Translations under genes and position numbers: made by a program
Assembly: GCA_029861675.1 (NCBI GenBank)
Contig: JAOTYV010000109.1
Coordinates: forward strand, 1 to 13,542
Source of the DNA: Alphaproteobacteria bacterium
GTDB lineage: Bacteria > Pseudomonadota > Alphaproteobacteria > UBA8366
Length of the DNA stretch: 13,542 nt
Direction: 5' to 3'
Shown here: one piece after another, positions 7,627 through 13,542 of the stretch
Numbering within the stretch: position 1 is the first letter of the stretch
How the letters are laid out: every line of letters starts with the position of its first letter
Notes under the pieces: generated by a model
Database searches by the model: none
Seen by the model: only the letters and a program-made list of their open reading frames with translations
Told to the model about the DNA's origin: nothing

Positions 7627-7670
7627 CCGAGCGTCATTTGCTGCCGGCCCGGCGCCATCTCAAGTGGCCG

Positions 7671-7955
7671 TCAGCATGGCCGTTCGTCTTCGCCGAAATC
7701 CTTCCTGGTCATGAGAATTTCATACACGCGGGCGGCTGCGCCACTCAATGATTTCCCCGACTCTCCCATGACGTCGCTTTCGGCCTCCGCCCAGGCCACC
7801 GCCTCCTCGAGCTCTTCGAGGGTTGGCGCGATTGCCAGAATCTCGGCGACTTTTGCATCTTCCAGATCACCGACGAGTCGGACGACATCGTCATGTTTCA
7901 TGCGTTGTCCGGATTTTGCGCCGCGTGCCGCCGCAGGATCATCCCGTTTCACCAT
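7671..7955 (-). CDS. Small conserved-looking protein of unknown function (94 aa)
   Basis: I do not recognise this family. The product is 94 aa, soluble and mildly acidic. The first 20 residues are basic and probably disordered; residues 21-83 are predicted mainly helical, with alternating Leu/Val/Ile and acidic residues (VVRLVGDLEDAKVAEILAIA, then PTLEELEEAVAWAEAE). No signal peptide, membrane segment or cysteine pair is present; the single Cys is the last residue. The main reason to believe it is a gene is a near-perfect ribosome site, AGGAGG, six bases before ATG 7955, together with normal residue usage and no frame problem. It is convergent with the slipin gene and divergent from the stress-protein gene, so it may share the FNR-controlled intergenic region. 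A possible upstream overlapping frame was rejected. Confidence 0.75.
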   Translation of the reverse strand: MVKRDDPAAARGAKSGQRMKHDDVVRLVGDLEDAKVAEILAIAPTLEELEEAVAWAEAESDVMGESGKSLSGAAARVYEILMTRKDFGEDERPC

Positions 7956-8267
7956 TTCTTCCTCCTACTCAATGTTTTCTGCGCAAAAATCGCAATCCGC
8001 ACGCCGTCAATGGATCGTTCCGGGCCTCCTTCCAAAACACCGCGGTGGGCGCAAACAGAAACCCGCAGCGCCATCCCTTCCACTTCCGGAGTCTCCTCCT
8101 GCAGCGCTAAGGATGACCGCCTGCGGGCCCTGTCACAGTGGATCATCGCAAGCGATAGGTACGTTGCTGCTCGGCTACCTCGCCCAAGGGACGCTTCACC
8201 GGTACTTCGCCTATCACGGCTCCTCACTGTAGCGGTTAATATTTTGCGGCATGTCGAACGTCATTCG

Positions 8268-8281
8268 TTGATACAGATCAA
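8268..8281. promoter_or_regulatory. FNR/FixK-type operator, perfect consensus
   Basis: TTGAT-ACAG-ATCAA is an exact match to the FNR/Anr/FixK consensus TTGAT-N4-ATCAA. It lies about 123 bp before the stress-protein ATG and 62 bp (centre to centre) upstream of a second, weaker site. It would be near -103 for the start predicted at about 8377. An inverted repeat AGTCCCG/CGGGACT (8282-8288, 8299-8305) follows immediately. Confidence 0.75.
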
Positions 8282-8305
8282 AGTCCCGCGAAGTTTATCG
8301 GGACT
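8282..8305. repeat. 7-bp inverted repeat between the two FNR-type sites
   Basis: AGTCCCG (8282-8288) and CGGGACT (8299-8305) are perfect complements separated by 10 bases. This could be a second regulator's operator or a DNA/RNA hairpin. No T-run follows, so it is not a typical terminator. Confidence 0.4.
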
Positions 8306-8329
8306 CCGTGTCACTCGATCCGGCAACAC

Positions 8330-8377
8330 CTGACGCATATCAATTCGTCTTTGAATAAAACCGATATCATTCGTCCT
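8330..8377 (+). promoter_or_regulatory. Predicted class II FNR-type promoter of the universal stress protein
   Basis: CTGAC-GCAT-ATCAA (8330-8343) matches the anaerobox at nine of ten positions. TATCAT at 8365-8370 is a good -10 element, giving a start at about 8377, which puts the site centre close to -41, the position of class II FNR/CRP activator sites. No good -35 hexamer is present, as expected for an activator-dependent promoter. The predicted 5' leader is about 27 nt and contains GGGAG at 8392-8396. Confidence 0.5.
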
Positions 8378-8403
8378 AATCATATGTAATCGGGAGCGAG
8401 AAA

Positions 8404-8877
8404 ATGCCACCGAGGAATATTCTGGTTCCGATCGACGGATCGATGCACGCCCAAAATGCCGTGGCCTATGCTGACGATCTTGCCGATAAATGCGGCGCCA
8501 ACCTCTGTCTGCTTCACGTCATGAAATCGGAAGGGTCGTCCAATGTTCCCGAAGGTCTCAAAGAACTTGCCAAGAGGGAAAATATCGATCTTACGGAATA
8601 CGACATTCTTCGGGCGGAAGCAGAAGGAATACTCGAACAAGCGGCGGCGAAAGTAACACTTTGCAATCGCGGGCGGGTCGGGAGCGAAATACGGGTCGGT
8701 GACGCCACAGATGAAATTGTCCAATATTGTCGCGACCAAGGCATCGACCTGATCGTTATGGGCAGTCGGGGAATGAGCGATCTCAAAGGCATGCTGCTCG
8801 GCAGTGTATCCCATAAGGTCGTCCAGCTAGCGGACTGCCCGTGCCTTCTCGTACGCGAAAACGCCGCCGGTTCCTGA
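8404..8877 (+). CDS. Universal stress protein, UspA family (single domain)
   Basis: A 157-aa single-domain Usp. It starts with the canonical NILVPIDGS strand (5-13, Asp11 contacting the base) and ends with the ATP-binding motif G-2x-G-9x-G-S (GSRGMSDLKGMLLGS, 120-134), then HKVVQLADCPCLLVR. The intact motif puts it with ATP-binding Usps rather than the non-binding UspA subgroup. Such proteins aid survival in growth arrest, low oxygen or other stresses; the partner is unknown. ATG 8404 has GGGAG seven bases upstream. It is the first gene after a long regulatory gap with two FNR-type sites, which fits the known control of usp genes by FNR, Anr and FixK in proteobacteria. A 155-bp gap without a clear terminator separates it from pncA. 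Confidence 0.95.
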   Translation: MPPRNILVPIDGSMHAQNAVAYADDLADKCGANLCLLHVMKSEGSSNVPEGLKELAKRENIDLTEYDILRAEAEGILEQAAAKVTLCNRGRVGSEIRVGDATDEIVQYCRDQGIDLIVMGSRGMSDLKGMLLGSVSHKVVQLADCPCLLVRENAAGS

Positions 8878-9032
8878 CCCTTTGGTCGGTAACAGCGCCG
8901 TCCGCGGTCGCTCAACGTCCCGACCATGGGAACGCACCGCGATATGAGTGTTCGCCCGTCTGACGCGCGTTAGCCGTTTCGATATTTTTGCGGAACCTGC
9001 AGGACGGTCTGCCGCGTAGGAGTACCGGCCCG

Positions 9033-9671
9033 ATGCCACATATCACGCCCGGCGAAGGTGATATCCTCCTGATCATCGACGTTCAGAATGACTTCTGCGA
9101 CGGCGGCGCGCTTGCGGTGCCCGACGGAGACGCCGTCGTGCCGGCGATTAACCGGCTCGCCGGGGAATTCCCCCACATGGCCATGACGCAGGATTGGCAC
9201 CCGAGCGATCATTTGTCGTTTGCCTCGGCGCACCCGGGGAAGAAACCGTTCGAGACCATATTGCTGCCCTATGGAGAGCAGGTGTTGTGGCCGGACCATT
9301 GCGTTCAAGACAGCGACGGAGCGGCATTCCATCGGGCGCTTGATCTTCCGCGAGTGGAATTGATCGTCCGAAAAGGATTCCGACGCGCGATCGATTCGTA
9401 TTCGGCCTTCTTCGAGAATGACCGGCGAACGCCGACTGGGCTCGCCGGGTATCTTCGGGACCGCACTATCGATCGGATCTTTTTCTGCGGCCTCGCGACC
9501 GACTTCTGTGTCAGCTTTACGGCAGTCGACGCACATAAGGCTGGATTCGAGGCGGTGTTGATCGACCCGGCATGCCGGGCGATCGATCGCGACGGGTCGT
9601 TGGCGGCGGCGCGCGTTGCAATGGCCGACGCGGGCGTCATCACCGCCTCAATGTCGGATTTCGGATTGTAG
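9033..9671 (+). CDS. pncA: Nicotinamidase (bifunctional nicotinamidase/pyrazinamidase)
   Basis: PncA hydrolyses nicotinamide to nicotinate and ammonia in NAD salvage, in the cytoplasm. The product is 212 aa, nearly identical in length to E. coli PncA. The cysteine-hydrolase triad is visible as Asp16 (IIDVQNDF), Lys114 (VRKGF) and Cys159 (GLATDFCV). The metal site is Asp54 and His56 (TQDWHPSDH), His60 and His89 (WPDHCVQ). FASAHPG and the SYSAFFEND segment also match the family. The frame is open from 8988, but ATG 9033 is chosen because AGGAG (9018-9022) lies ten bases upstream and the protein then begins as in homologues. pncB follows after 12 bp, so the two are one operon carrying consecutive steps. 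Confidence 0.96.
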   Translation: MPHITPGEGDILLIIDVQNDFCDGGALAVPDGDAVVPAINRLAGEFPHMAMTQDWHPSDHLSFASAHPGKKPFETILLPYGEQVLWPDHCVQDSDGAAFHRALDLPRVELIVRKGFRRAIDSYSAFFENDRRTPTGLAGYLRDRTIDRIFFCGLATDFCVSFTAVDAHKAGFEAVLIDPACRAIDRDGSLAAARVAMADAGVITASMSDFGL

Positions 9672-9683
9672 GGGCGCATATCG

Positions 9684-11060
9684 ATGTCTTCATCCGACAA
9701 TGCAAACGTCGACCCGGAATTGCGGGAACTCTATGCCGGCGGCGCCGGTAACAGCGCGCTGCTGACCGACCTCTACCAACTCGCCATGATGGAGGCCTAT
9801 CTCGAGGCGAGTATGACCGATGACGCCGTGTTCGAGTTTTTCGTCCGGCGCCTGCCGCGCAACCGGAATTTTTTACTCGCCGGCGGCCTGGAACAGGCTG
9901 TGGATTATCTGCAAAGGCTGCAATTCACCGAACCGGAATTGCGGTGGCTGCGCGACAGCGGCCGCTTCGGAAAACCGCTGTTGCGCTATCTCGAAGCCCT
10001 TCGTTTCGAGGGCGATGTCCATGCCATGCCCGAGGGCACCGCCTTTTTCACCGACGAGCCGATCCTGCGGGTAACGGCGCCATTGCCGATAGCGCAGCTC
10101 GTCGAGACCCGGCTGATCAACCTGCTGCAATTTCAAACCCTGGTGGCGAGCAAGGCTGCCCGGATGGTGCTGGCCGCCCCGGGAAAATTGTTGCTCGATT
10201 TCGGCCTGCGCCGCGCCCACTCGGCGGAAGCCGGCCTGCTGGCGGCGCGCGCCAGCTACCTTGCCGGATTTACCGGAACGGCGACGGTCCCCGCGGCGGC
10301 GCTCTACGGCATCCCGATATTCGGCACGATGGCGCATTCCTTTATCCAGGCGCATGAGGACGAGGCCCGGGCCTTCGTGGATTTTGCCCGGGTGCGGCCG
10401 GACGGCGTTGTGCTGCTGCTCGACACCTTCGACACCGAGGCGGCGGCGGAGAAGGTCGTGGCGCTGGCGCCCAGGTTGGACGCGGAAGGGATCGTCATCG
10501 CGGGCGTGCGGCTCGACAGCGGCGACTTGGCGGATCATGCGCGCAAGGTCCGGCGGATCTTGGACTCGGGCAACCTGCAAGCGGTGCGCATCCTGGCGAG
10601 CGGTGGCCTGGACGAATTCGAATTGCAGAAATTTACCGCCGGTCATGCGCCAATCGATGGCTACGGAATCGGTACCCAGCTAACCACCTCGGGCGACGCC
10701 CCGTCGCTGGACTGCGCCTACAAACTCGAAGAATACGCGGGCCAGCCGAAACGAAAGACGTCCGAAGGAAAGGCGACCTGGCCCGGCCGCAAGCAGGTTT
10801 TCCGGCGCTTTCGGTCGGACGGGCGCATGGCCGGCGATCTGCTCGCTCTGGCGGAGGAGACGGACGAGGGCGAAGCGCTCGTCAAGCCGGTGATGCGAGA
10901 CGGAGCCTTGGTCGCGCCTTTGCCGACACTTGCCGAAGCGCGGGACCGCGCCGCGAAGAACCTTGCCGCGCTCCCCGAATCACTCAGCGTATTGCAAGAG
11001 ACGCCGCGCTACGCAGTTACGGTATCGGAGCGCATCAAGAGCGTGGCGGCGCGTATTTGA
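9684..11060 (+). CDS. pncB: Nicotinate phosphoribosyltransferase
   Basis: PncB converts nicotinate, PRPP and ATP to nicotinate mononucleotide, using the product of PncA. The 458-aa protein shows LLTDLYQLAMMEAYL (26-40), the DFGLRRAHS substrate loop (172-180), GTMAHSFIQA (214-223) with His218 as the probable phosphorylated histidine, LLLDTFDT (244-251), VRLDSGDL (275-282) for phosphoribosyl binding, ASGGLDE (305-311) and GYGIGTQL (326-333). Length and motifs fit the form common in bacteria with the longer C-terminus. ATG 9684 follows the pncA stop by 12 bp; its ribosome site is only a weak GGGG, so coupling to pncA is likely. The end converges on the dioxygenase gene with a 125-bp gap. Confidence 0.96.
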   Translation: MSSSDNANVDPELRELYAGGAGNSALLTDLYQLAMMEAYLEASMTDDAVFEFFVRRLPRNRNFLLAGGLEQAVDYLQRLQFTEPELRWLRDSGRFGKPLLRYLEALRFEGDVHAMPEGTAFFTDEPILRVTAPLPIAQLVETRLINLLQFQTLVASKAARMVLAAPGKLLLDFGLRRAHSAEAGLLAARASYLAGFTGTATVPAAALYGIPIFGTMAHSFIQAHEDEARAFVDFARVRPDGVVLLLDTFDTEAAAEKVVALAPRLDAEGIVIAGVRLDSGDLADHARKVRRILDSGNLQAVRILASGGLDEFELQKFTAGHAPIDGYGIGTQLTTSGDAPSLDCAYKLEEYAGQPKRKTSEGKATWPGRKQVFRRFRSDGRMAGDLLALAEETDEGEALVKPVMRDGALVAPLPTLAEARDRAAKNLAALPESLSVLQETPRYAVTVSERIKSVAARI

Positions 11061-11185
11061 CGAAGCTATTTCCGTGAGGCGGATCACCTCGGGCGGGTGG
11101 TTGAAAGTGCGGAAGGGATTTTGCGTCCGCCGACACGACGGGCTGACGCTGTTCGCCTAAAGCCGATTTATCGGGACATTGCCGA

Positions 11186-12043
11186 CTATTCCATTGTCGG
11201 CCAGGCGCCTTCGAGCGAAATCGTCGTTCGCTGCATCAATCGGCGGTACCGTGTGTTGTCATAAGGGGTCGCGCGATGGATCGCCGCTTGATTGTCCCAG
11301 ACGACCACATCGTCCTTGCGCCACTTATGACTGTAAATGACTTTCTCGGCGCGTGCGGTCAAATCGTCCAGCAACGCGCGGCTTTCAGCCTCATCCCACC
11401 CAACGATCGCCATCGCATGGACGCCGATAAGAAGCGATTTCCGGCCGTTTCCCGGATTGGTACGCACAAGTTTGTGCCGCGCAGTGATGAGCCCTTTCGC
11501 CGTCGTCCCGTCATATTCGTAACCGGTCAACCCGCGCGAAAATCGGATGTCGTGATCGACCTCCAACCCCTCGAGTTTCTCCTTCTCTTCTTCAGACAGA
11601 CTGTCAAAGGCCAACCGCGTGGACGCGAACTCGGTATTTCCGCCTTCCGGTGACACCTCGCGCGCGGTCAATATGGAACACAAGGACGAGATCGCCTTGA
11701 ACGAACTATCCATATGCCAAAGCATATTGCCCTTCTGATAAAGCATGCGCTGGTCGTTGGGCGGGATGATCTCGCCGGATTTGATATCCAGGTTGGACTG
11801 ACGCGCAAAGGGCGTTCCGGTGGCCGGATTAGCGCCGCGTCCGGTCTCGGGATGCCCAAAATATCGGCTGAATGCGACCTGCAGGTCGTCGTCCATCGGT
11901 TGGTCATGGAACACCAGGACGGAGTAGGTGTCGAACGCGTCCCGGATTTTCCTAATGACTTCCGGCGCGATTGGCTTGGTAATGTCCACGCCGTCGACCT
12001 CGGCGCAAAACTCCTGTGTCAACGCTGTAACGTCGAGCGACAT
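11186..12043 (-). CDS. TfdA/TauD-family Fe(II)/2-oxoglutarate-dependent dioxygenase
   Basis: A 285-aa oxygenase that should couple decarboxylation of 2-oxoglutarate to hydroxylation, often releasing an aldehyde or ketone from an ether, sulfonate or amine-like substrate. The iron triad is His110 and Asp112 (LWHMDSSF) and His256 (AAIHRATPYD); Arg268 and Arg272 (RRLMQRTT) match the 2-oxoglutarate and substrate arginines of TauD. The middle region (GGNTEFASTRLAFDSLS, HKLVRTNPGNGRKSLLIGVHA, WDNQAAIHR) resembles the 2,4-D dioxygenase TfdA more than TauD, but many TfdA-like proteins act on other, natural compounds. ATG 12043 has a strong GGGAGGG about seven bases upstream. The divergent neighbour is a hydroxyacid-type dehydrogenase, and an exact 15-bp inverted repeat joins their promoters. 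Confidence 0.93.
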   Translation of the reverse strand: MSLDVTALTQEFCAEVDGVDITKPIAPEVIRKIRDAFDTYSVLVFHDQPMDDDLQVAFSRYFGHPETGRGANPATGTPFARQSNLDIKSGEIIPPNDQRMLYQKGNMLWHMDSSFKAISSLCSILTAREVSPEGGNTEFASTRLAFDSLSEEEKEKLEGLEVDHDIRFSRGLTGYEYDGTTAKGLITARHKLVRTNPGNGRKSLLIGVHAMAIVGWDEAESRALLDDLTARAEKVIYSHKWRKDDVVVWDNQAAIHRATPYDNTRYRRLMQRTTISLEGAWPTME

Positions 12044-12272
12044 GGTGGACCCTCCCTATTCACCCGGTCACTCTACTCGAAAATCCGGTGAATGACAGAC
12101 TGCGGCAGTGTCAGAGCAAAATTGATTACTTTGCCCGAACGTCAGGGTCGTATTGCGCCGCCGGCGATTTTGCTAAATTGCTGTAGATGGATCCGAGTGG
12201 TTCGACGGCTGCTTAAAGTATTAAAAATTTTGCTCTGACAACGCCGCTCCACCTAACAAGAGGGATTAAGAG
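12044..12272. promoter_or_regulatory. Divergent promoter region between the dioxygenase and dehydrogenase genes
   Basis: About 229 bp and AT-richer than the genes on either side. It contains the 15-bp inverted repeat described separately, with one arm 65 bp before the dioxygenase start and the other 32 bp before the dehydrogenase start. No ORF is supported here. Core promoter hexamers are not clear enough to call. Confidence 0.6.
12109..12240. repeat. Exact 15-bp inverted repeat with 102-bp spacer
   Basis: TGTCAGAGCAAAATT (12109-12123) is the exact reverse complement of AATTTTGCTCTGACA (12226-12240). Read toward each gene, both arms give the same AATTTTGCTCTGACA. The arms are not themselves palindromic. 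Paired operators for one regulator acting on both divergent genes, or shared promoter elements, are the likeliest explanations. Confidence 0.85.
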
Positions 12273-13157
12273 ATGAATACGTCAATCGGATATATCGGGA
12301 TCGGGGCGATGGGTGGCCCAATGGCGAAAAACCTCGTCAAGGCTGGCTTCGAAGTTATCGTTTATGATTTGCAACAGAACCTTGTCGATGATTTGGTGGC
12401 TGCGGGCGCAAAACAAGGCGAAAGCGTCTTGGATGTCGCAAGTCATGCGGAAATCGTGATGGTTTGCCTGAACACGGTTGCGGCGGCATTTGACGTTGCC
12501 AGAGAAGCCTCGCGCGGCTCGGCAATTCGCATTTATGTCGATCAATCGACGACGGGGCCGAGCGTCGCCAAAGAAATTCGCGAGATTATCGAAGGCGCAC
12601 AAATCCAAATGCTCGATGCGCCGATCAGCGGCGGGACCGAAGGCGCGGCGGACGGTACGCTGTCCGTCATGACATCGGGCCCGCGCGGTGCATTCGATAA
12701 GGTCAAGCCTGCCTTCGACGCCATCGGCAAAAATGTTCACTTCCTCGGAGAAAATCCCGGAAACGGGCAAATGATGAAGGTCATCAATAATTACATCGGC
12801 AATGTCGCCAAGATTTCGACCGCGGAGGGGTTGACCATGGGCGTCAAATTCGGGCTCGACGCCAAGACGATGATCAAGGTTCTCAGCGTCAGCACCGGCC
12901 GCAACCAGCAGATCGAGGGAGGCATTGGAGACGCTATACGCACCGGGAAATTTGAAAGCGGCGGCAGCATGAACATTTCGTGTAAGGACATCGCGGCGGC
13001 GCTCGACGAGGCGAAGTTGCTTGGTACGCCGACCGACACCGGTACGCGCCTTTTGGACATCTACAAAGATGCCTTGGCGAATGGCGGCGATAAGGAACGG
13101 TCCATCGCGATCATCAAACATGTCGCGGCAAAAGGCGGTGTCAAACTTGTGAAGTAG
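12273..13157 (+). CDS. 3-hydroxyisobutyrate dehydrogenase-family NAD(P)-dependent oxidoreductase
   Basis: A 294-aa beta-hydroxyacid dehydrogenase that should oxidise a small hydroxy acid, or reduce the matching semialdehyde. The Rossmann start IGYIGIGAMGGPMAKNL (5-21) carries GxGxxG; Asp32 after the second strand favours NAD over NADP. The substrate signature DAPISGGTEGAADGTLSVM (115-133) and the catalytic lysine region GNGQMMKVINNY (163-174, Lys169) are intact, with the conserved CKDI lysine (Lys238) further on. Candidates include 3-hydroxyisobutyrate, tartronate semialdehyde/glycerate, and related C3-C4 acids. ATG 12273 has GAGGG about eight bases upstream. It is divergent from a TfdA-like dioxygenase and followed by an amidohydrolase on the same strand after 195 bp, which suggests a short catabolic route. 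Confidence 0.94.
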   Translation: MNTSIGYIGIGAMGGPMAKNLVKAGFEVIVYDLQQNLVDDLVAAGAKQGESVLDVASHAEIVMVCLNTVAAAFDVAREASRGSAIRIYVDQSTTGPSVAKEIREIIEGAQIQMLDAPISGGTEGAADGTLSVMTSGPRGAFDKVKPAFDAIGKNVHFLGENPGNGQMMKVINNYIGNVAKISTAEGLTMGVKFGLDAKTMIKVLSVSTGRNQQIEGGIGDAIRTGKFESGGSMNISCKDIAAALDEAKLLGTPTDTGTRLLDIYKDALANGGDKERSIAIIKHVAAKGGVKLVK

Positions 13158-13352
13158 CTGACTTCCTCCGGCAACGCCGGCGGGCAAGAACGACCATGTC
13201 CTTTACCGGGATTTTCTTCCGAGCGCTGACCCACCCGTCGTTTTCGTCATGCGGGCCTGGTGCGGTCATGGCCGAAGAGATTCAATCCCGGTTGTTTCCT
13301 GAGTCGGTTTTCTGCGCTAGGGCATAACCCTCACAAATTACAGGGAAAACCT
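13158..13352. other. Intergenic region before the amidohydrolase
   Basis: 195 bp with no supported gene. A small hairpin CCGGC-AAC-GCCGG (13168-13180) lies just after the dehydrogenase stop but has no T-run. A 43-codon frame (13196-13327) without a good ribosome site was not accepted. No copy of the 15-bp motif of the upstream divergent promoter is present. Confidence 0.4.
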
Positions 13353-13542
13353 ATGCCAATCGTCGACGCGCAGGTCCACCTCTGGCGCACGGGGGTTGCG
13401 AGGCCGCCCCATCTGGACACGCCTTTTCTGGTCGAGGATGCAATCCGCGGCATGGACGAAGCAGGCGTCGAGGCCGCCGTCCTTCATCCTCCCGTGAGCT
13501 GGGATCCGGACTCCAACGAGCAGGCGGTCGCGGCCGTACAGG
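13353..13542 (+). CDS. Amidohydrolase family (TIM-barrel, amidohydrolase 2 type); cut by the window edge
   Basis: The first 63 codons of a metal-dependent TIM-barrel hydrolase. The start MPIVDAQVHLWRTG carries the D-x-Q-x-H-x-W form of the amidohydrolase first-strand motif, where His9 would be a metal ligand. It continues FLVEDAIRGMDEAGVEAAVLHPPVSWDP, the usual pattern in which an offending-compound barrel strand follows a helix that scans for a hydrolase-specific Asp or His further on. Relatives include lactonases, 2-pyrone-4,6-dicarboxylate hydrolase-like and ACMSD-like enzymes; which applies cannot be told from this fragment. ATG 13353 is preceded by AGGGAAA at a normal distance. It is probably part of the same catabolic cluster as the dehydrogenase, although the gap between them could hold its own promoter. 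Confidence 0.85.
   Translation, partial: MPIVDAQVHLWRTGVARPPHLDTPFLVEDAIRGMDEAGVEAAVLHPPVSWDPDSNEQAVAAVQ

Larger units (their letters stand above)
7956..8403. other. Regulatory intergenic region upstream of the universal stress protein
   Basis: About 448 bp with no convincing gene. The right 150 bp carries two FNR-type sites, a 7-bp inverted repeat and a -10-like element (listed separately). The left 300 bp shows nothing I can name beyond the ribosome site and presumed promoter of the 94-aa gene; an arginine-rich 92-codon minus frame (7949-8227) overlaps it but lacks support. Confidence 0.5.

Noticed and set aside
7949..8227. 92-codon minus-strand frame whose stop overlaps the start of the 94-aa gene
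   Set aside because: Its position suggests coupling, but it is Arg-rich, has no ribosome site and shows no recognisable motif.
11181..11201. GCCGAC/GTCGGC hairpin at the end of the dioxygenase gene
   Set aside because: The 6-bp stem spans the stop codon and lacks a T-run in either direction.
13168..13180. CCGGC-AAC-GCCGG hairpin after the dehydrogenase gene
   Set aside because: The stem is only 5 bp and no T-run follows, so a terminator is not supported.
13196..13327. 43-codon frame before the amidohydrolase
   Set aside because: It has no good ribosome site and no recognisable features; it could be chance in a GC-rich gap.
1..13542. CRISPR arrays, tRNA/rRNA genes, insertion sequences, prophage or attachment sites
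   Set aside because: I looked for regular spaced repeats, tRNA-like folds, transposase motifs and terminal inverted repeats and saw none.

Overview
The window looks like chromosomal DNA from a GC-rich alphaproteobacterium, probably Rhodospirillales-like. This rests on GC-rich coding, alphaproteobacterial-looking protein sequences and FNR/FixK-type sites; no rRNA or other phylogenetic marker is present, so the placement is an inference. There are thirteen confident genes (two cut by the window edges or close to them) and no sign of phage, transposon, CRISPR or RNA genes.

Layout. 1-1702 (minus): the two E1 subunits of a thiamine-diphosphate 2-oxoacid dehydrogenase (pdhA-pdhB type), overlapping by 8 bp, with pdhB running off the left edge. 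1999-2628 (plus): a DUF2238/YjdF-like membrane protein. 2774-3955 (plus): a fold-type I PLP aminotransferase. It converges on a metallophosphoesterase (4027-5022, minus), with a nested inverted-repeat terminator between them. 5429-7626 (plus): a NfeD-type membrane serine protease and its stomatin/slipin partner, an established two-gene module. 7671-7955 (minus): a 94-aa protein of unknown function. 8404-8877 (plus): a single-domain universal stress protein. 9033-11060 (plus): pncA-pncB, the nicotinamide-to-nicotinate-mononucleotide salvage pair. 11186-12043 (minus) and 12273-13157 (plus): a TfdA/TauD-like 2-oxoglutarate dioxygenase divergent from a 3-hydroxyisobutyrate-dehydrogenase-like oxidoreductase, followed by the start of an amidohydrolase (13353 to the right edge).

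Two regulatory themes stand out. First, FNR/FixK-type dyads occur in several intergenic regions: one perfect TTGAT-N4-ATCAA and one 9/10 site before the stress protein, a perfect TTGAC-N4-GTCAA before nfeD, and weaker 9/10 sites before pdhA and the aminotransferase. The proximal stress-protein site lies where a class II FNR site should lie relative to a -10-like TATCAT. This suggests the left two thirds of the window is partly a low-oxygen response island. Second, the divergent promoter between the dioxygenase and the dehydrogenase carries an exact 15-bp inverted repeat with arms 102 bp apart, each arm reading the same way toward its own gene. This suggests co-regulation of a small catabolic cluster whose substrate is unknown.

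No clearly new multi-gene system can be demonstrated from sequence alone. The best leads are the two regulatory patterns, a possible 17-aa leader ORF overlapping the nfeD start as TGATG, and the unknown 94-aa protein.
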